Shown: positions 42,905 through 55,141, numbered from the stretch's first letter. The stretch is 64,000 bases of DNA from Xestospongia bergquistia (GCA_963965975.1 OZ014411.1:20736446-20800445), one strand, 5' to 3'. Program-made: numbers and translations. The notes: generated by a model from the sequence alone, not told the origin.

Positions 42905-43870
42905 TTAAGATACATCATAGTGCTGATGCTGTGACATCAGTCTCCCCTAACAATGCATCTGTTAGATAGTAAACATGTTTAAGGACTTCCACTACTGTCT
43001 CAAGGACATTTAATTCCTCATCAGAAGGTATGGTGTGCCAGTGCCTTTTGTCTTCAGTGAGCATTGCACTAATAGCCTGCTGTTGCTCAATGACACAATC
43101 AACCATCTCATATGCATAGCACCACCTTGTGCTGACATCATTTTTAACCTCGCTGCACCTGGGCGCATAGCAAGGGTTACTGTAGTCTGTCAGTGTGTGT
43201 GTGTGTGTGTGTGTTTTAAGGGTAAATGGCTTTGAACTGCTTTAACTCTGCTAACAAGGTACTGGTAGCCACCAAATTATAGTGGAGGGTAGCAAAACTT
43301 TTGTACTTATTAAGAATACTGCCAAAAGGAGTGTCAAATGGTAGGTCCTGATAGACTTCCTGCGAGTAAGACATGGTCCTAGTAGTAATGTCATAGTACC
43401 TTACTTGCCTGATTTCTGCCATTACACTGCCTTGTACATCAAGGTAGAGAGCAGGAATCTCTTGAGATGAAAAAAACTTTCTAAATGGAAGCTCATATCA
43501 AGGATCCAGTTTAGACACTATATGCTTAAATCCTGGCTTCTCAACTGTATACAATGGGACAGCATCTTTGGCAAGATAATATGTAATAGCACGAGTCATG
43601 TGTTTGGCTTGTAGACTACCGTGAGGGTATTTCATTGATCGAGTCAAGCTCTCTTTAATAGTTTGTTGTGTTATTGTGCATGACTCATCACTACTTGAAG
43701 AAGTCCCAGTCAAAATACTGGCCAATAGTTCAGGGTGATGATTGCATGAAGCAGGCTAGAGGTGTTCCCTTCTTTTGCACGAATGCCTACTCCACACTTG
43801 CGACAAATTGGCTAGTGCTGCCTTCCTCTATTATCTCTTAGACCAAAGTTTAACCATGCTGGAGGGAATC
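42905..43870 (-). pseudogene. hAT transposase, ZBED type, broken
   Basis: In order on the minus strand are a BED-like finger (CRKCGVGIRAKEGNTSSLLH, about 43,810-43,750), QQTIKESLTRSMKYP, YYLAKDAVPLYTVEKPGFK (about 43,600-43,510) and then MAEIRQVRYYDITTRT. Last come STRWCYAYEMVDCVIEQQQA and PSDEELNVLETVVEVLK (about 43,130-42,920). This is the layout of ZBED-type hAT transposases, without the C-terminal dimerisation part. A short dispersed repeat with a (GT)n tract interrupts it at about 43,145-43,230. Probably a dead copy. Confidence 0.65.
43190..43213. repeat. (GT)n microsatellite
   Basis: GT dinucleotide tract at the end of a short dispersed repeat (GCATAGCAAGGGTTACTGTA) whose inverted relative is at 48,255-48,320. 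Confidence 0.8.
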
Positions 43871-44079
43871 AGCAATTTTAGATATATCGGATGATGATGA
43901 TGGCTTTGATTGGACTTTAATGTGTGTTTCAAGTTGTTCTTTGACATTCATTTGTCCATTTACTAATTTCAAACACTGATATTGGTGTGGAGATTAATTA
44001 GCTCCGTTGGTGTGGTATCCTCTTGACCCACATCTGACAATGTAAGGCAACTGAGTCCATCTGCATTCGCCAACTCCTT

Positions 44080-45770
44080 CCCGGGTTTTTACTGGACTGA
44101 GTACTCATAGCCACTTAACCGCAAAACCCATCTGGTTACTCTGGCAGATGCTGTCATGGGAATGCCTTTGTTCTCACTGAATAGATACGTTAAAGGCTTA
44201 TGATACATATAAATAGTGAATTTGCGACCCACAACGTACTTGTGAAATTTAGTTATACCAAAAATAATGTCCAGTGATTTCTTGTCGACCTGAGCATACT
44301 TTGATTCTGTTTTGTTAAGCGTTCTGGACACATATGCTATGGGTTTTTCGTCACCATAGTCTAACTTACGTGACAGTACTGCTCCTACCCCATAGGGTTG
44401 ACATGCCAGGGTTAGGTGTTTACTGCAGTCATAATGAGTTAATAGGCAGTGTGACTTTAACAGTGACTTGGCTTCTGTAAATGCTCTATTGTGATCTCCC
44501 CCCCCCCCTCCCCATGCCCATCTTCTCAACTTATGGAGTAACTGGTATAAGGGGCTCAAAACAGAAGAATGGTTTGGTAAGAATTTACTGTAAAAATTAA
44601 AATGATCTCAATTCAAATACATTATTGGGTCTATGTGCATGTATAATTGCGCTGACCTTTTTTGTTGGTTTGATACCTTCTTTTGACATTCAATGTCCCA
44701 GATAATTCACTTCTGGCAACATGAACAGACACTTCTCTCTCTTTAGACACATTCCCGCTTCTGACAATTTCTTGAGAACATGCTATTGGTTACCAAAGAT
44801 GTTCTTGTTCTGATCTACCAGAGATCAATATGTCATCAAGGTATGCCACAACGTGTGGCATCCCTTGCAGGAGGTTATCCATGGCTCTTTGAAAAATACC
44901 TTGTGCTGACGACAAACTGTAACCTTGTATATCTATAGAGTCCTCTGTGGGTGTTTATTGTGACATATTGCCTTGACGACTCTTTTAATTGGAGATACAA
45001 ATGTGATAAGTCTAACGTTGAAAAAGACACTCCACTGGACATTGCTGTGAAAAGATCCTCTACTCTTGGGAAGTTGGGAGTGGATACAGGTCCACTTGAT
45101 GCTTTATTAATGGTCATCTTATAATCATCACAAATTCTAACATTTCTGTCATCCTTCAATACTATAATGATGAGTGCCACCAAGTCTGCAAATTCTACTT
45201 TTTCCAGTACTCCCATTGACTCTAGTCTCTCCAGTTCCTTATTTTCCTTCGAATGGAGTGCAAATGGTACCGGGCGTGGACCACAAAATGTTTGAGTGGC
45301 TGTCTCCTCCACTACGATCCTGGCAGATACTCCTTTGATGATACCTACCTTATTTTGAAAAATGTATTTTGCAATGAGTGTTGTTAACTTTTCCTTTGCT
45401 TGGACCTGATTTATCATGTGCCAAATCCAGTTTCAACTTTATCAACCAGTCTCGTCTGAGTAGATTAGGTCTTTCAGACTCTACAATAACTAATGGTAAT
45501 TTCTCTTCATCCCCTTGATGGTTTACCACCACTTCACAAGTTCCATAGATTTTAATTGTCCATCCAGTATACTTCTTCAATTTTATTCCTGCCGCATGTA
45601 ATGGCGATCTACTCTTCGGGCTCCATAGCTTCTTGTACTCTGTGTGTGTCATCACTGACACTGATGCTTCTGTGTCAACCTCCATCTCAACCTCTTTGCC
45701 ATTAATATTAACCACTGTCTTTAACGGTTTAGTCTTACTTGAGAGTAATGTATACAATTGACAAGATGGT
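44080..45770 (-). mobile_element. Ty3/Gypsy fossil lodged in a BEL/Pao fossil
   Basis: Minus-strand remnants occur in order: a protease with EVDTEAS (about 45,660), RT (about 45,330-44,880, with VRICDDYKMTINKA) and RNase H (about 44,530-44,090, with GVGAVLSRKL and YMYHKPLTYLF). Integrase and LTRs were not recognised. The piece abuts a BEL/Pao RNase H-like segment at about 45,770, so it probably inserted into that element or was joined to it by deletion. It is broken in several places and old. Confidence 0.7.
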
Positions 45771-45774
45771 CTGT

Positions 45775-47640
45775 CTAGAGATAGTTCCAGCTCCAAGGCA
45801 TGTGAGATAGTCGACAGAAATTTGGCTAACAATAGTGCTGCTAAGAGTTCCAATCTTGGAATTATCTGACTATGAACTGGAGCTATTCGTGTCTTTGAGG
45901 CAAGAAAACGCAAAGTGATTCTATTCCTTGTCTCTAATTTCAAGTATATAACAGCTGCATAAGCTCCAGTGGATGCATCACCAAAACTTTGTAAGCTAAA
46001 TGAGATCACTGAACTGTTGACTGCACTAAAATAACATCTTGGGATAGAGAAGGGCTGTATTCCGTTCAAGCCAGCTATCAAATTTTCCCAACTTCTTAAT
46101 GACTCCCCCGATACAGGGTCATCCCATCCTACCTTTCACTCACCATCCTACCTTTGAGTTGTTGAAATAATGTCTTGAACTGAACCGTACAAGGTGAGAT
46201 TACTCCCAGAGAATCATAGAACCTTGTTGACAGGCTGACAACATTTCTTTGGTTGGTTTTAATTCTGCAGCCAAGTCAGCAATGTGACAAATATCAAATA
46301 TGAGACGATCCTCCATGGCGTTCGAGTGAACTCCAAGTATTTTCTGCTCTTCATTGAGAACTTCTTGTTTGGTTCCCAGCATATTCTTTGTATACGACTC
46401 ATCTTCTTCAATAATCATTGTCTTCATAACCTTATCTTCAGTGAAACATTCATTTTCTCTTATTCTCTACCTGAGTTTGGGAGAGTTAGTCAAGAATTTT
46501 CTTAAGTTGAATCCTCCCTCAGCCAGTCTGTTCTTGGAACTAAGGTAGAGTTGATAAGCCTCTTCAACATCACCTGATCCATATGTAACATCATCAACAT
46601 AGATAGATTGAATGAACTTTTCAACAAATTGTGGATCAATGTCCTTATACTGTTCATTGTGATGTCTGATTGTGGCATTGAGAAGAAAAGGGCTAGGGGA
46701 CACCCCAAACATAACTCGCTTAAATCTCAATGTTAGAACTTCTGGGGCTGCCTTCGAAATATCAACAATCCAGAGAAATTGCAAGACATCTCTGTCCTCC
46801 TCAGCAACTGAAATCATCAAAAATCCCTTTTCAATATCAGTGTGCACATGAAATCTGAGCAGAATATCCAAAATGCTTTGCCCAAACGTGGGACCAGCAT
46901 ACAGACAGTCATTCAATGATGGTCCATTTGACTGTGCAGAGGCATCGTAAACTATCCTCAACTTTATTGTCTCCTTATCTCTTCAGACAACTGCATGGTG
47001 AGGTACATAATGAGTTTTACTGCTCCCTTCATTGCCTGATTCCTTTACAATTTCCACAATCCATTTTTCCTATTGGTCAGCAATGACAAGATCATATTCA
47101 CTAAGAATTTGTGGATCTCGTTGAAGTCGCCTAAGAAGACCAGTGAGTCTCTTCAGGCTCAACTGGTAATTATCAGGCAGAGGAGGATGTGGTTCCTTCC
47201 ATGGTAGTTTAAAGGACACGTTGTTGACAAACTTGTCATAGATGTTATCTTCACTGTCTCTGATCCCAACTGTCTCCAAATTCCAGAATCACTTTAGTCT
47301 GGTCTCTAAATATTGGCTTGAGTCTTCATATAATATACGATGAGACTCTAACTCCAGAGCATGGGTGGATGTGTAGTTGGTGAGGGACAAATTTTCTGTA
47401 AGGCCTTCAATTGGTCCTGACAGCACCCATCCAAGAAGTGTCTTAACAACTGTAGGGCAATTATCCTGATATATCACCTCACCAGTGACCAACTTCCAGT
47501 AATGATCAAATCCTATTAAAACACTTATAGCTAACTCAACTCCATCTCCAGGGAGATCTGGTTCAGACAAATGAGAGTGAGCCTCAATGGCATAACAGAT
47601 GGGTTGATGAGGGGAGAGTTGAAGTATGTGACATGGTAAG
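45775..47640 (-). mobile_element. BEL/Pao retroelement fossil
   Basis: On the minus strand a protease-linked segment (GVELAISVLIGFDHYWKLV, about 47,540-47,480) is followed by RT (MRIVYDASAQSNGPSLND, then YVDDVTYGSGD, about 46,960-46,470). An RNase H-like part (FGDASTGAYAAVIYL, then SQIIPRLELLAALLLA, about 46,000-45,800) comes last. This signature is specific to BEL/Pao. No LTRs or gag were seen. It is broken in several places. Confidence 0.7.
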
Positions 47641-47879
47641 ACTAACGATTAGGACAAGGGATGAAGGAACATCCTTGGGTGGTATGAACATCCTTGGGTG
47701 GTGTCACCTGTCATCAGTACAGCAGCAGTAGGAGTATCTCTGCCTTGTCTATGGGGTGGAGTCAGCACAGTTACAGCTCTCTCTCTGCGTCAATTTCCTT
47801 GTCAATGACATTTATCAAGGAACCGAGGTTCCAATCACTGTCTGTGACCCTTTGACAATAGGCTTGGGTGATAACAGTT

Positions 47880-48330
47880 TTTCTCTTAGACAATAATCAC
47901 CATCCCTATTATCATGATAATCTTGATTATTGCCAAGTTTTGCCAAATACATGTACATTAAAAAACCACAAAAAGTATTTGTAATTAAGACATGTTGTTA
48001 GCTAAAAACACTAATTTATCAACAACACTAGTTGTGTTGCGCTTTTTGATCATTGGTATACCACAGGTAACTAGAACATGACTTGACGAAGTAGAAAAGG
48101 CAGCCATTTTATCTTGGCAGGCAATTAGACATGTGGTTCGAAATGAAGTGCACATGGGCAAAGGTGGTATATGTGATTATTGCCAAGTACAACTTTTACT
48201 CGGTTACAATAATCATCTGTCAAAATATCGCAGTTATACCGCCTAATCGATGTACCTCCCAACCCTACAGACGCACATACACACCGACAGACTACAGTAA
48301 CCCTCGCTATGCACCCACACACAACGAGGT
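47880..48330. repeat. Short dispersed repeat with inverted parts
   Basis: ATCATGATAATCTTGATTAT-type sequence and CATGTACATTAAAA near 47,915-47,970 recall 42,850-42,910. The part at 48,255-48,320 is the inverse of the repeat at 43,150-43,215 (TTACTGTAGTCTGTC). This suggests a non-autonomous element present at both ends of the BEL/Gypsy block. Confidence 0.4.
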
Positions 48331-49780
48331 TAATTACATACAGAGTTATTACATAATACTCATTGGCTGACTATATAGGGATTTTATATTAGGGATTGTT
48401 TGTTTATTGGTACCTTGTTTCTTTGTTTTTTTTACTATTACCATTCCTACATTATCTTGACATGATGTGCTTGTTTTAGGTTCATAGACTTTCACTTATT
48501 ATCATCATTTGATGTTTTGCAAGATCTAATTATTTGATTAAATCCACTGTACTTAAATGAAAAAACTGACTCGATAAACTTTAGAAAATACAATCTTCCA
48601 TTGTTTTATCTTTTTCCAAACTTGTATGCAATCCATGATAAACAATGAATTGATGCTCTAGGTCATGTTGTTTAGAATCTGAAAATCCAAGTTTTATGTG
48701 ACCATTTTGGTTGACTTATATACACATTATAGAGAGAGTGATAAACATTCATCAATTCTTGATATTATCTGAAAGTATTCATTGAGTTGTTTGCTTGAGG
48801 TGGTGTGATTCACACATAACTACAAATTCCCACTAGGGAGGGTGTGGTTGATATTCATAGAGGGTGGAACTCATTGTTAAGAGTCATTGTCACCATTCAG
48901 TTACTCAATGTGCTAATGATGTAGTAATCATCTCACCTGGATTTTTGTTGGACTTCTATACCATAAGGGTATAAATTTTTGTGGGGAATTTAATTTCGCT
49001 GTTTTCATGGGTTGTTGTTTTATTCCGAAATTTAACTTTTATTCCAACCATGCATAATCACGTGATCTCAATAACAGCGTCCTTGATAACAGCTACTGCA
49101 AAGGGATCATGTCGGTTACTTCTTTCTCTTTTAAACTGAAGTACTTCTTGTGCCTCCTTGATTTTCTTGTATATATGGTACTCTCTCACCATGGATTCAT
49201 AGGAATAGCTAGCTATACTTCGTGAAAATCATGCTTGTATGGATTCTAATTAATTTTTAGCTTACATTGAACAATACTACTAAATGACAGTTTCCTTATC
49301 ACTGAGTACCTAATCTAGTTGTGCTGGTAGATGCTGAGAACATTGTAGTCTCTGTGGTTCAATTGGTACTTCATAGAGTTAGCAGGCTCTAGAGAATACT
49401 TGCAAAGGTGTTGCCATTTATCATCATCTCATAGATCTTGCAAAAGTTATGATATGTCATCTTATTATGTTGTCATAGTAATCAATATGTTTACTTTTTA
49501 ATACATGATGAAGGCATGGGTTTACTTCACTTAAAATATATAGCGCCATCTAGTTAAGCATTTTGAAATAACTATAAAATGAATCACCTTTATAACAAAG
49601 ACTCTGCAGTCAGAAGCATTCTTTCATTTCATTAAAATCTTCCTGACCACCTGGAGACCAGTGTGGAATGAATTCTATAAAATATGTAATTTGCTTCATA
49701 TTAGTCTTGTCAATCACTGTTCAGTTGATTATAGATCTCTGTTGGTTGTATTACCTTAGCACACTCCTACATGTAGAAAT
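48331..49780. other. Non-coding spacer
   Basis: No gene seen. The stretch at 48,960-49,050 (GGGGAATTTAATTTCGC) and another at 50,255-50,285 share a look of dispersed sponge-type repeats, but the match is too short to name. Confidence 0.3.
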
Positions 49781-50035
49781 TCTTCAATCTTTTTCTCAAA
49801 CATATGCAGCATAATCTAATTAAGAGTACATTTATGTCATTATGATATTGACATAGCCTCGTATCCAGGCTTTCGCGATAGAAATCACGAAAGCCTGGGT
49901 ATGAGGCTAGATATTGACAATACCAATTCTTACTACATTCTTTATGTTTATTTATATATTCTTGTAGGAGAGGAATATGAAGGATTGTCTGAAGAGTTGT
50001 ATTTGCAAAGCAAGTGTTTACTAGATTTGTTAATC
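49780..50035 (-). pseudogene. Ubiquitin-specific protease exon (Cys box), interrupted
   Basis: After a TTTCCTCAG acceptor (exon from 50035) the minus strand reads GLTNLVNTCFANTTLQTIL if the previous exon ends in G, then HIPLLQEYINKHKECSKNWY. This is the catalytic Cys box of USP/UCH deubiquitinases (GLxNLGNTCFxNxxLQxL), with the nucleophile Cys in NTCFAN. A 56-bp palindromic insert with a 10-bp target duplication splits the segment just after this part. No other USP exon (His box) is seen nearby. It is a relic exon or a piece of a remote-exon gene. Confidence 0.5.
49854..49909. mobile_element. 56-bp palindromic insert with 10-bp target duplication
   Basis: The element is almost a single hairpin: TAGCCTCGTATCCAGGCTTT at the left pairs with the inverted right end with few mismatches. 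GATATTGACA is duplicated on each side (49844-49853 and 49910-49919). It is a very short MITE-like element of unknown superfamily. A 10-bp duplication would fit Mutator-type or related transposases. Confidence 0.75.
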
Positions 50036-50339
50036 CTGAGGAAAGACATGAGTCCATCACTGTAATCCAACTGTCATGTGCATTGTTTTATTACTGTTTA
50101 TTATTCATTAAAAATGTCATATAATAATTAATGGAAGCCACGCCTGCCACGAAATATTAATCATTGGCCAAGCCACGCCTATTTCGGCTCTTGTAGTCTT
50201 CACCCATTAATATTGGGCCATGAAGGGAGTATAAATATTTAGCAGTGATTTGAGGTCACGAAAATTTAACTATAATTATAAATTAGTTCAAAAAGAAATA
50301 ATTTTTTGAAATTATGAAAGTCAAAATTAATGTTTGTGA

Positions 50340-50790
50340 ATGTACCAAAGTAAAGCTTCCTTTCAGCATTAATAGCAATAAATTCCTTGGCAATTTATGT
50401 CAAATCAAGAGAATCAGTTAACTTCTTGTGTATGTGGAGTAGCATACAGTTGTTCAATCTCTGTTCAGTCATAGATGGTGTAAGTAAGAACATTTCGCAG
50501 TGCAGAAAATGACCTCTCAGCTGTAGCTGATGTTATAGGAATTGTTAAATACAATCTTAAAAGGTTGTGTACTTCACATAGCATTGATTTATAAACTTGT
50601 GTGTTCGTTGCTTCACAAATGGTGTGTACGAAGGTAACTTGTTTAACACCAGGAAGGGCTTGTCGAGTCCAATCTGCACAAAGGGGAAGTTGTTTTCGCA
50701 GGTGATCAAAATTGATATCATCCTTATAGCAAGAAATTTTAGCCATTTGAAAATCTTCGTAAACTTCACCATTTGCAGCCTTTAACAGAA
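50340..50790 (-). pseudogene. hAT transposase C-terminal relic
   Basis: The minus strand holds LRLYLTIPITSATAERSFSA and LRNVLTYTI, the hAT dimerisation core. After a frame change, MTEQRLNNCMLLHIHKKLTD follows, the usual end of this domain. Upstream are KQLPLCADWT and QVTFVHTICEA. N-terminal parts are missing here. A DUF4371-like N-terminal relic sits separately at 42.1-42.5 kb. Confidence 0.6.
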
Positions 50791-50989
50791 TATTGTCAAG
50801 GGATAGACTAGCACTCGAATTGCATATCTATTAAAAAGGTAAATGCCTGTCATTTCAAACCCAACAATGATATTTCTAATTGTCATAGCCAAAGACCATT
50901 CCTCAGAAAAGAGCTGGGAAGATTCATACCTAGATATACATATTCCTGGATTCTGGATTCTTAACAGTAAAATTACGGCAGATCTCTCT

Positions 50990-51920
50990 TTAAGCTAACT
51001 TAAGTGGTGAAATGGCTCCCTTATCCAGCGGTTGAGTAAAGTGAGTAATGTTATAATTAGGTGGAAATGCAGTCAATTGAGGTTTCAGTGTCTTTTTATC
51101 GAAAATAACAAAAGGTGGAAGGGTATAGCCTGAGGCACTAGTGCAAACAAGCACAGTAATCTGGGATGGGATTTGGTGTCACTTGTCAAAGCTTTTGTTC
51201 CTACAGTGCAAACAACTTTAGAAGTTTTACGAGCCAGAGCAAAGCCAATCTTGTCACAGTTGAAGATGTTGCTAGCCTTATCAAAGATGTTATTAGCTTC
51301 AAGTGTCTCTTTGAGCTTATCAAAGTAGCACTCTATCATATGTGCATCAGTGAAAATGGCTCTTTCTACTGACAATGGTACAGCTGTTCTTAATGTCAGT
51401 GAAGGGTGTCATCTACGAAAGGCTTCCCACCACCCATTGGAAACTTGGGCCTTGATACCCTTTGAATCAACAATTTCTTGAACAATACTCAGCACATGCT
51501 TTTGAGTATATGGGTAACCTACTCTACAATGAACATCAAGGAACCTCACTAGCTCCTCCTCCTCTCCAATAGTTAAGTAAGGCTTAGGGCCATACTTTGA
51601 ATCATGTTGAGATTTGTCTACACAGTGATCATGCAAAGTTGAACGTGGCACTCCATACATCTCGGCAGCTTGTCTATAATATTCACCTTGTTTAACAGCA
51701 GCAATAGCCCTCTCTAGCCCAACTTTGTCATAGCTTTGGTAAGTTCCTCTACCAATCACTGCTGAATACATAGGTGTTGGTGTAGGCAATTGACATGAGT
51801 TACCACGAATTATTATGCCTGTACAAGCAAGGATATTGTAACATGAAGATCTAATAAAGATATGTAATTTAATGTAGACAACCATATATAGGAAAAAAAT
51901 GACAATTATGTGCACTTATA
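50990..51920 (-). pseudogene. Pogo-like transposase relic
   Basis: The minus strand reads an N-terminal psq-type helix-turn-helix (SYDKVGLERAIAAVKQGEYY, then AAEMYGVPRSTLHDH). It continues with a linker (KYGPKPYLTIGEEEELVRF), a CENPB-type segment (GWWEAFRR) and a DDE start (ASNIFNCDKIGFAL, with Asp). TQPLDKGAISPLKLA near 51,035-51,000 is the C-terminal pogo signature. The middle of the DDE core is missing, and the parts are in more than one frame. Dead copy of a pogo/Tigger-type element. Confidence 0.6.
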
Positions 51921-51924
51921 TTCT

Positions 51925-53779
51925 AAACTAGCTACAATGATTGACAGCAATGAGGGCATACCTATTCTATTGCCTGAAGAGGAGACATCTTTTAGTCCAC
52001 TCTCTGTCTTTGTTGGTAGCTGTGCACCCAAAACCATTCAATTAACAACTTTGTGAAAGGGCACATGAGTGTTCACTGTAGTAGGACACTATAGAGGCCA
52101 CATGACCCTTCAATTAAAAGAATATGAAATCACTGGCTACTAAAGTTAGAATCAGCTAGCTTTGTCTTACTGGAATTTTAGAGAAAAATATAAGGCTTTA
52201 TGGTCTACGTATGATAAGGCTAAAGTGGTAGGCAGAGTCTGCACATAGTGATTAATGTAGGTGCTAACCGTGAAAGATACGAGTGAGAAGTACAAGAGAA
52301 AGTGATAATGACCTAAAAATGAACATTATCGTAAGAAACATGACAATTCCTGTACCTGACAAAGACAGAGCAATCAAAGCAAAGCATGACCAGAAACCAG
52401 ATATGTCCGTATTATTGATCGTTCTCCTCCTTCAGGTTGAAAGTGATGCTGCGCCTTTATGAGCGATAGACTAATGTTATAAGCTCTTTATCTTTTCTTG
52501 CTTTCGTGAGCACTGTCCGAAGATCGATGAAAATTTCCAATGTTACAGGTCTTCAGACGCTTCGTTTGTGAGCTCGTAATTTCGTTTCTAGTTGAACCTG
52601 GACTCTGTTTTTTTATACAATAATTAATTAATAGTGTATATGTATGTGTGTTACTAGCTGATAAAGAATGAAACAAATAGCAAGTGTAGTTTGGAAGATA
52701 CAAGTGTCCGAAGATTGATCCCTCACTCTAGTCACTCAGAAACATTGTTGTGCAGCTATCATCTTCATGTATTTAGTTGGTGCATCTTCTACTTCAACTA
52801 CTACTTTGTAGGATACATCAGTAGATTGCTTGAATAAGTAATAAGTGGCTAAAAGATACGTAACCAGGATTGGAAACGCCTACGCTGTCCAGACAAGTAG
52901 TTTGCAGTTCTCCTGAAACAAGCATGTAGTATTTTGAAATTTTTACTTTAATTAAGTGTTACTTTATAATAAATACTTATTTGAAGTAATTATTATTGAT
53001 CTGACAATTAATTTTACTCGTAATGTTAGGTCACAGTAAGACAGAAGAAGTCTTTTTGCTAGTATAATATACATTATACTACAAGGAGCTCTTTCAGATG
53101 TAGGTTTTAAAATTGGTACACCAGTTGCCACACAAGTGTTAGATAGTGCAGACCTCCTGTTTAAATGGTGCTCTAGGCCTGAACCAGGGAGATTGTATCA
53201 ACTTCAATCTAATAAATGACCTGTCATCTGATTATTTAGGCAATAATCCCAAGGAATGGAATCTCTCTCTTAGCGCAGACAAGGAATGGAAAGGAGCATG
53301 AATATAATAAATTAATTTTGCATTGGAAGAGATACAATTAATGACCTGGGAATCGATCTGTGCTTTCTATAGTACAGTCATCTGAAAGGAAATTAATTAT
53401 TAATAATTATTTAGTACTGAATATGTACGCGTATTTTGCATCTTACATAACTATGAAAGGAGATTGTCAAAGCAAATAATAACAAGCTAAACCAACGCAT
53501 AAATCTTTCGTCTTTAGATGACAAATTGTAATTTATATCTACATAACTTAAAACAATAGCTATAGTCCCAAAAGTTGACTTATATCTTACGTTGTTTTAG
53601 TGAGAATAGCGCGACTTTAAAAATAGTCTAAACCAATGTGTTCTTATTTGTTCTAAATAATTCGTCCTAAACCTTTCAGTGGTAACATTGCTGCAAGAAG
53701 AAAGAGTTACAAAAGTATTTTAATGCCATTTTCATAGTAAAAGAACTAATTTAAAAGTGAATGTCTCTATTATTGACTA
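51925..53779. other. Spacer between pogo relic and MULE
   Basis: Apart from the candidate exon at 52,736-52,848, nothing is recognised. The minus-strand frame ending near 52,488 (ITSSQTKRLKTCNIGNFHRS) has no known match. Confidence 0.3.
52736..52848 (-). CDS. Candidate terminal exon, unknown product
   Basis: After an ATCTTTTAG acceptor the minus strand has a 36-residue frame: TYYLFKQSTDVSYKVVVEVE and then DAPTKYMKMIAAQQCF before TGA at 52736-52738. Composition is like a beta-strand-rich exon and not like random AT-rich sequence. No family is recognised, and no upstream exon was found. Confidence 0.28.
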
Positions 53780-53907
53780 TTTTTAATAGGCAGTGTTTAG
53801 TGAACCAACATGTTGGTTATTGAACCGACAGTCGCGTGAGAAGCATGAATATAATTAAAATTGACCATAAGAATTTTAATTAATGTAAAATGTCTCATTT
53901 CCAAGCT

Positions 53908-54504
53908 TTACAAAACAAGTCTCTTCTTTGGCATTTTCTTTAGTCCAGTGCGTTTGAGATGTAACCACATTAAACAGGAGTTACAGTTGATGCTGTTATT
54001 CCTTGTATCATCAATCTGTAGTTTGCAAACAGGACAGAAGTAATTGCATTTCTCATTCTTCATTGTGACAATGTTGATTATAATCTTCCAGGCATCATCA
54101 GTAAAGAATCTTTTGATGCTACCCAAGCACACACATTCACAAATACAGGCATTGTTCACATTCTCTGGTATGACCTCGACCATATCTTCAGTTATCTACT
54201 TCCCTCTTAAAACATCAGGACTTTTAGTCTCTGCTATGAACCATGACAGCATAATCTTTTCCTTAGCTTCTGGGATAAGATTCTCAAAAGCAACTGGACC
54301 AGTCATTCGCTTTTTCCTTGGGAAGCCCACTACAGTTTTGTCCAATCCTTTAGGCCTAGGCCTACCATGTTTTCTTATTTTAGGTGATAACTTTATTGCA
54401 GATAGATCCAGTAGTCTTGCCTCTTCATTACTCATAGCACTATATTCACCTTGGCTTAGCTCAATCCCACCACTATCCATTATGATCTCTTCTTGAACAT
54501 GCAT
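53908..54504 (-). pseudogene. MULE C-terminal part: basic linker and PHD-like finger
   Basis: One frame (54,504-54,196) holds HGRPRPKGLDKTVVGFPRKK, a basic linker seen after SWIM in such elements. The next (54,183-53,908) holds FCPVCKLQIDDTRNNSINCN, SCLMWLH and KKMPKK. These resemble a PHD finger; its last cysteines are not in frame. A chromatin-reading finger on a MULE could guide target choice, which is inference. Confidence 0.5.
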
Positions 54505-54853
54505 CTACTCATCTATTGTGGTAGTTTCATCGGTACTGATGACACAGCCTTTGGACAAGGTGACTACATCTTCACATACACCATCCATTTCTTCAACTCC
54601 ATCATCCTCCCCTCCTACATCATGTATAAAATTAATTATGCAATATCTTTATAAAACATTACCTTGTTGTCTATGAGTGCTACCATCATTGGTTTTTCCA
54701 ACTTCCCACAAACTCTGAAGTAACTCAAGTTCTGCCCTTTTATGATCAAAGTCACTACCACAGGATTCTGACACTATAGATGCTAGCCTCAGACATATTG
54801 ATTGTGCTGCTCTGAATTTCTGATGCTGGCTCTTTGGTTTAGGGTGTGGTAGG

Positions 54854-55105
54854 TCAGCTGAGGAAATAGAAAATGAACCAAATTTCGCTGTCACTGAAGA
54901 CACTATGAATAGTTTTGTAGTGAGCCATATGCCATCTTCTGTGTGGCAAATCTTCATCAAACATAGGCATATTAAGTCTATTTCTCAAAGCGAAAATGTG
55001 ACAGCAAGGCAACTTCATACTCTGATGAAAATAACAAGAGCACTTGACTGATGAATTTTGGACACAAAAGTCAACTCGCGTGACCAGACCTACTTTAGCT
55101 TGCAA
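54854..55105 (-). pseudogene. MULE SWIM zinc finger part
   Basis: FCVQNSSVKCSCYFHQSMKL followed by PCCHIFALRNRL has the SWIM pattern CxC-xn-CxH, then RRWH as is common after SWIM in MULE proteins. The frame then runs on in neighbouring frames to a helical segment (QKFRAAQSICLRLASIVS). Confidence 0.6.
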
Positions 55106-55115
55106 GTAGGTCTGG
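55084..55115. repeat. 12-bp inverted repeat at the MULE deletion point
   Basis: CCAGACCTACTT at 55084-55095 pairs with AAGTAGGTCTGG at 55104-55115 around an 8-nt loop. It lies where the DDE core is missing, and may be a footprint of a small insertion or a deletion hotspot. Confidence 0.7.
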
Positions 55116-55141
55116 CGAGCGACGAGACTAATTGGTGCAGT

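Noticed and set aside
54044-54496. 150-residue plus-strand frame over the MULE
   Set aside because: The minus strand encodes the PHD-like finger and the basic linker. The plus frame has no domain and is a shadow.
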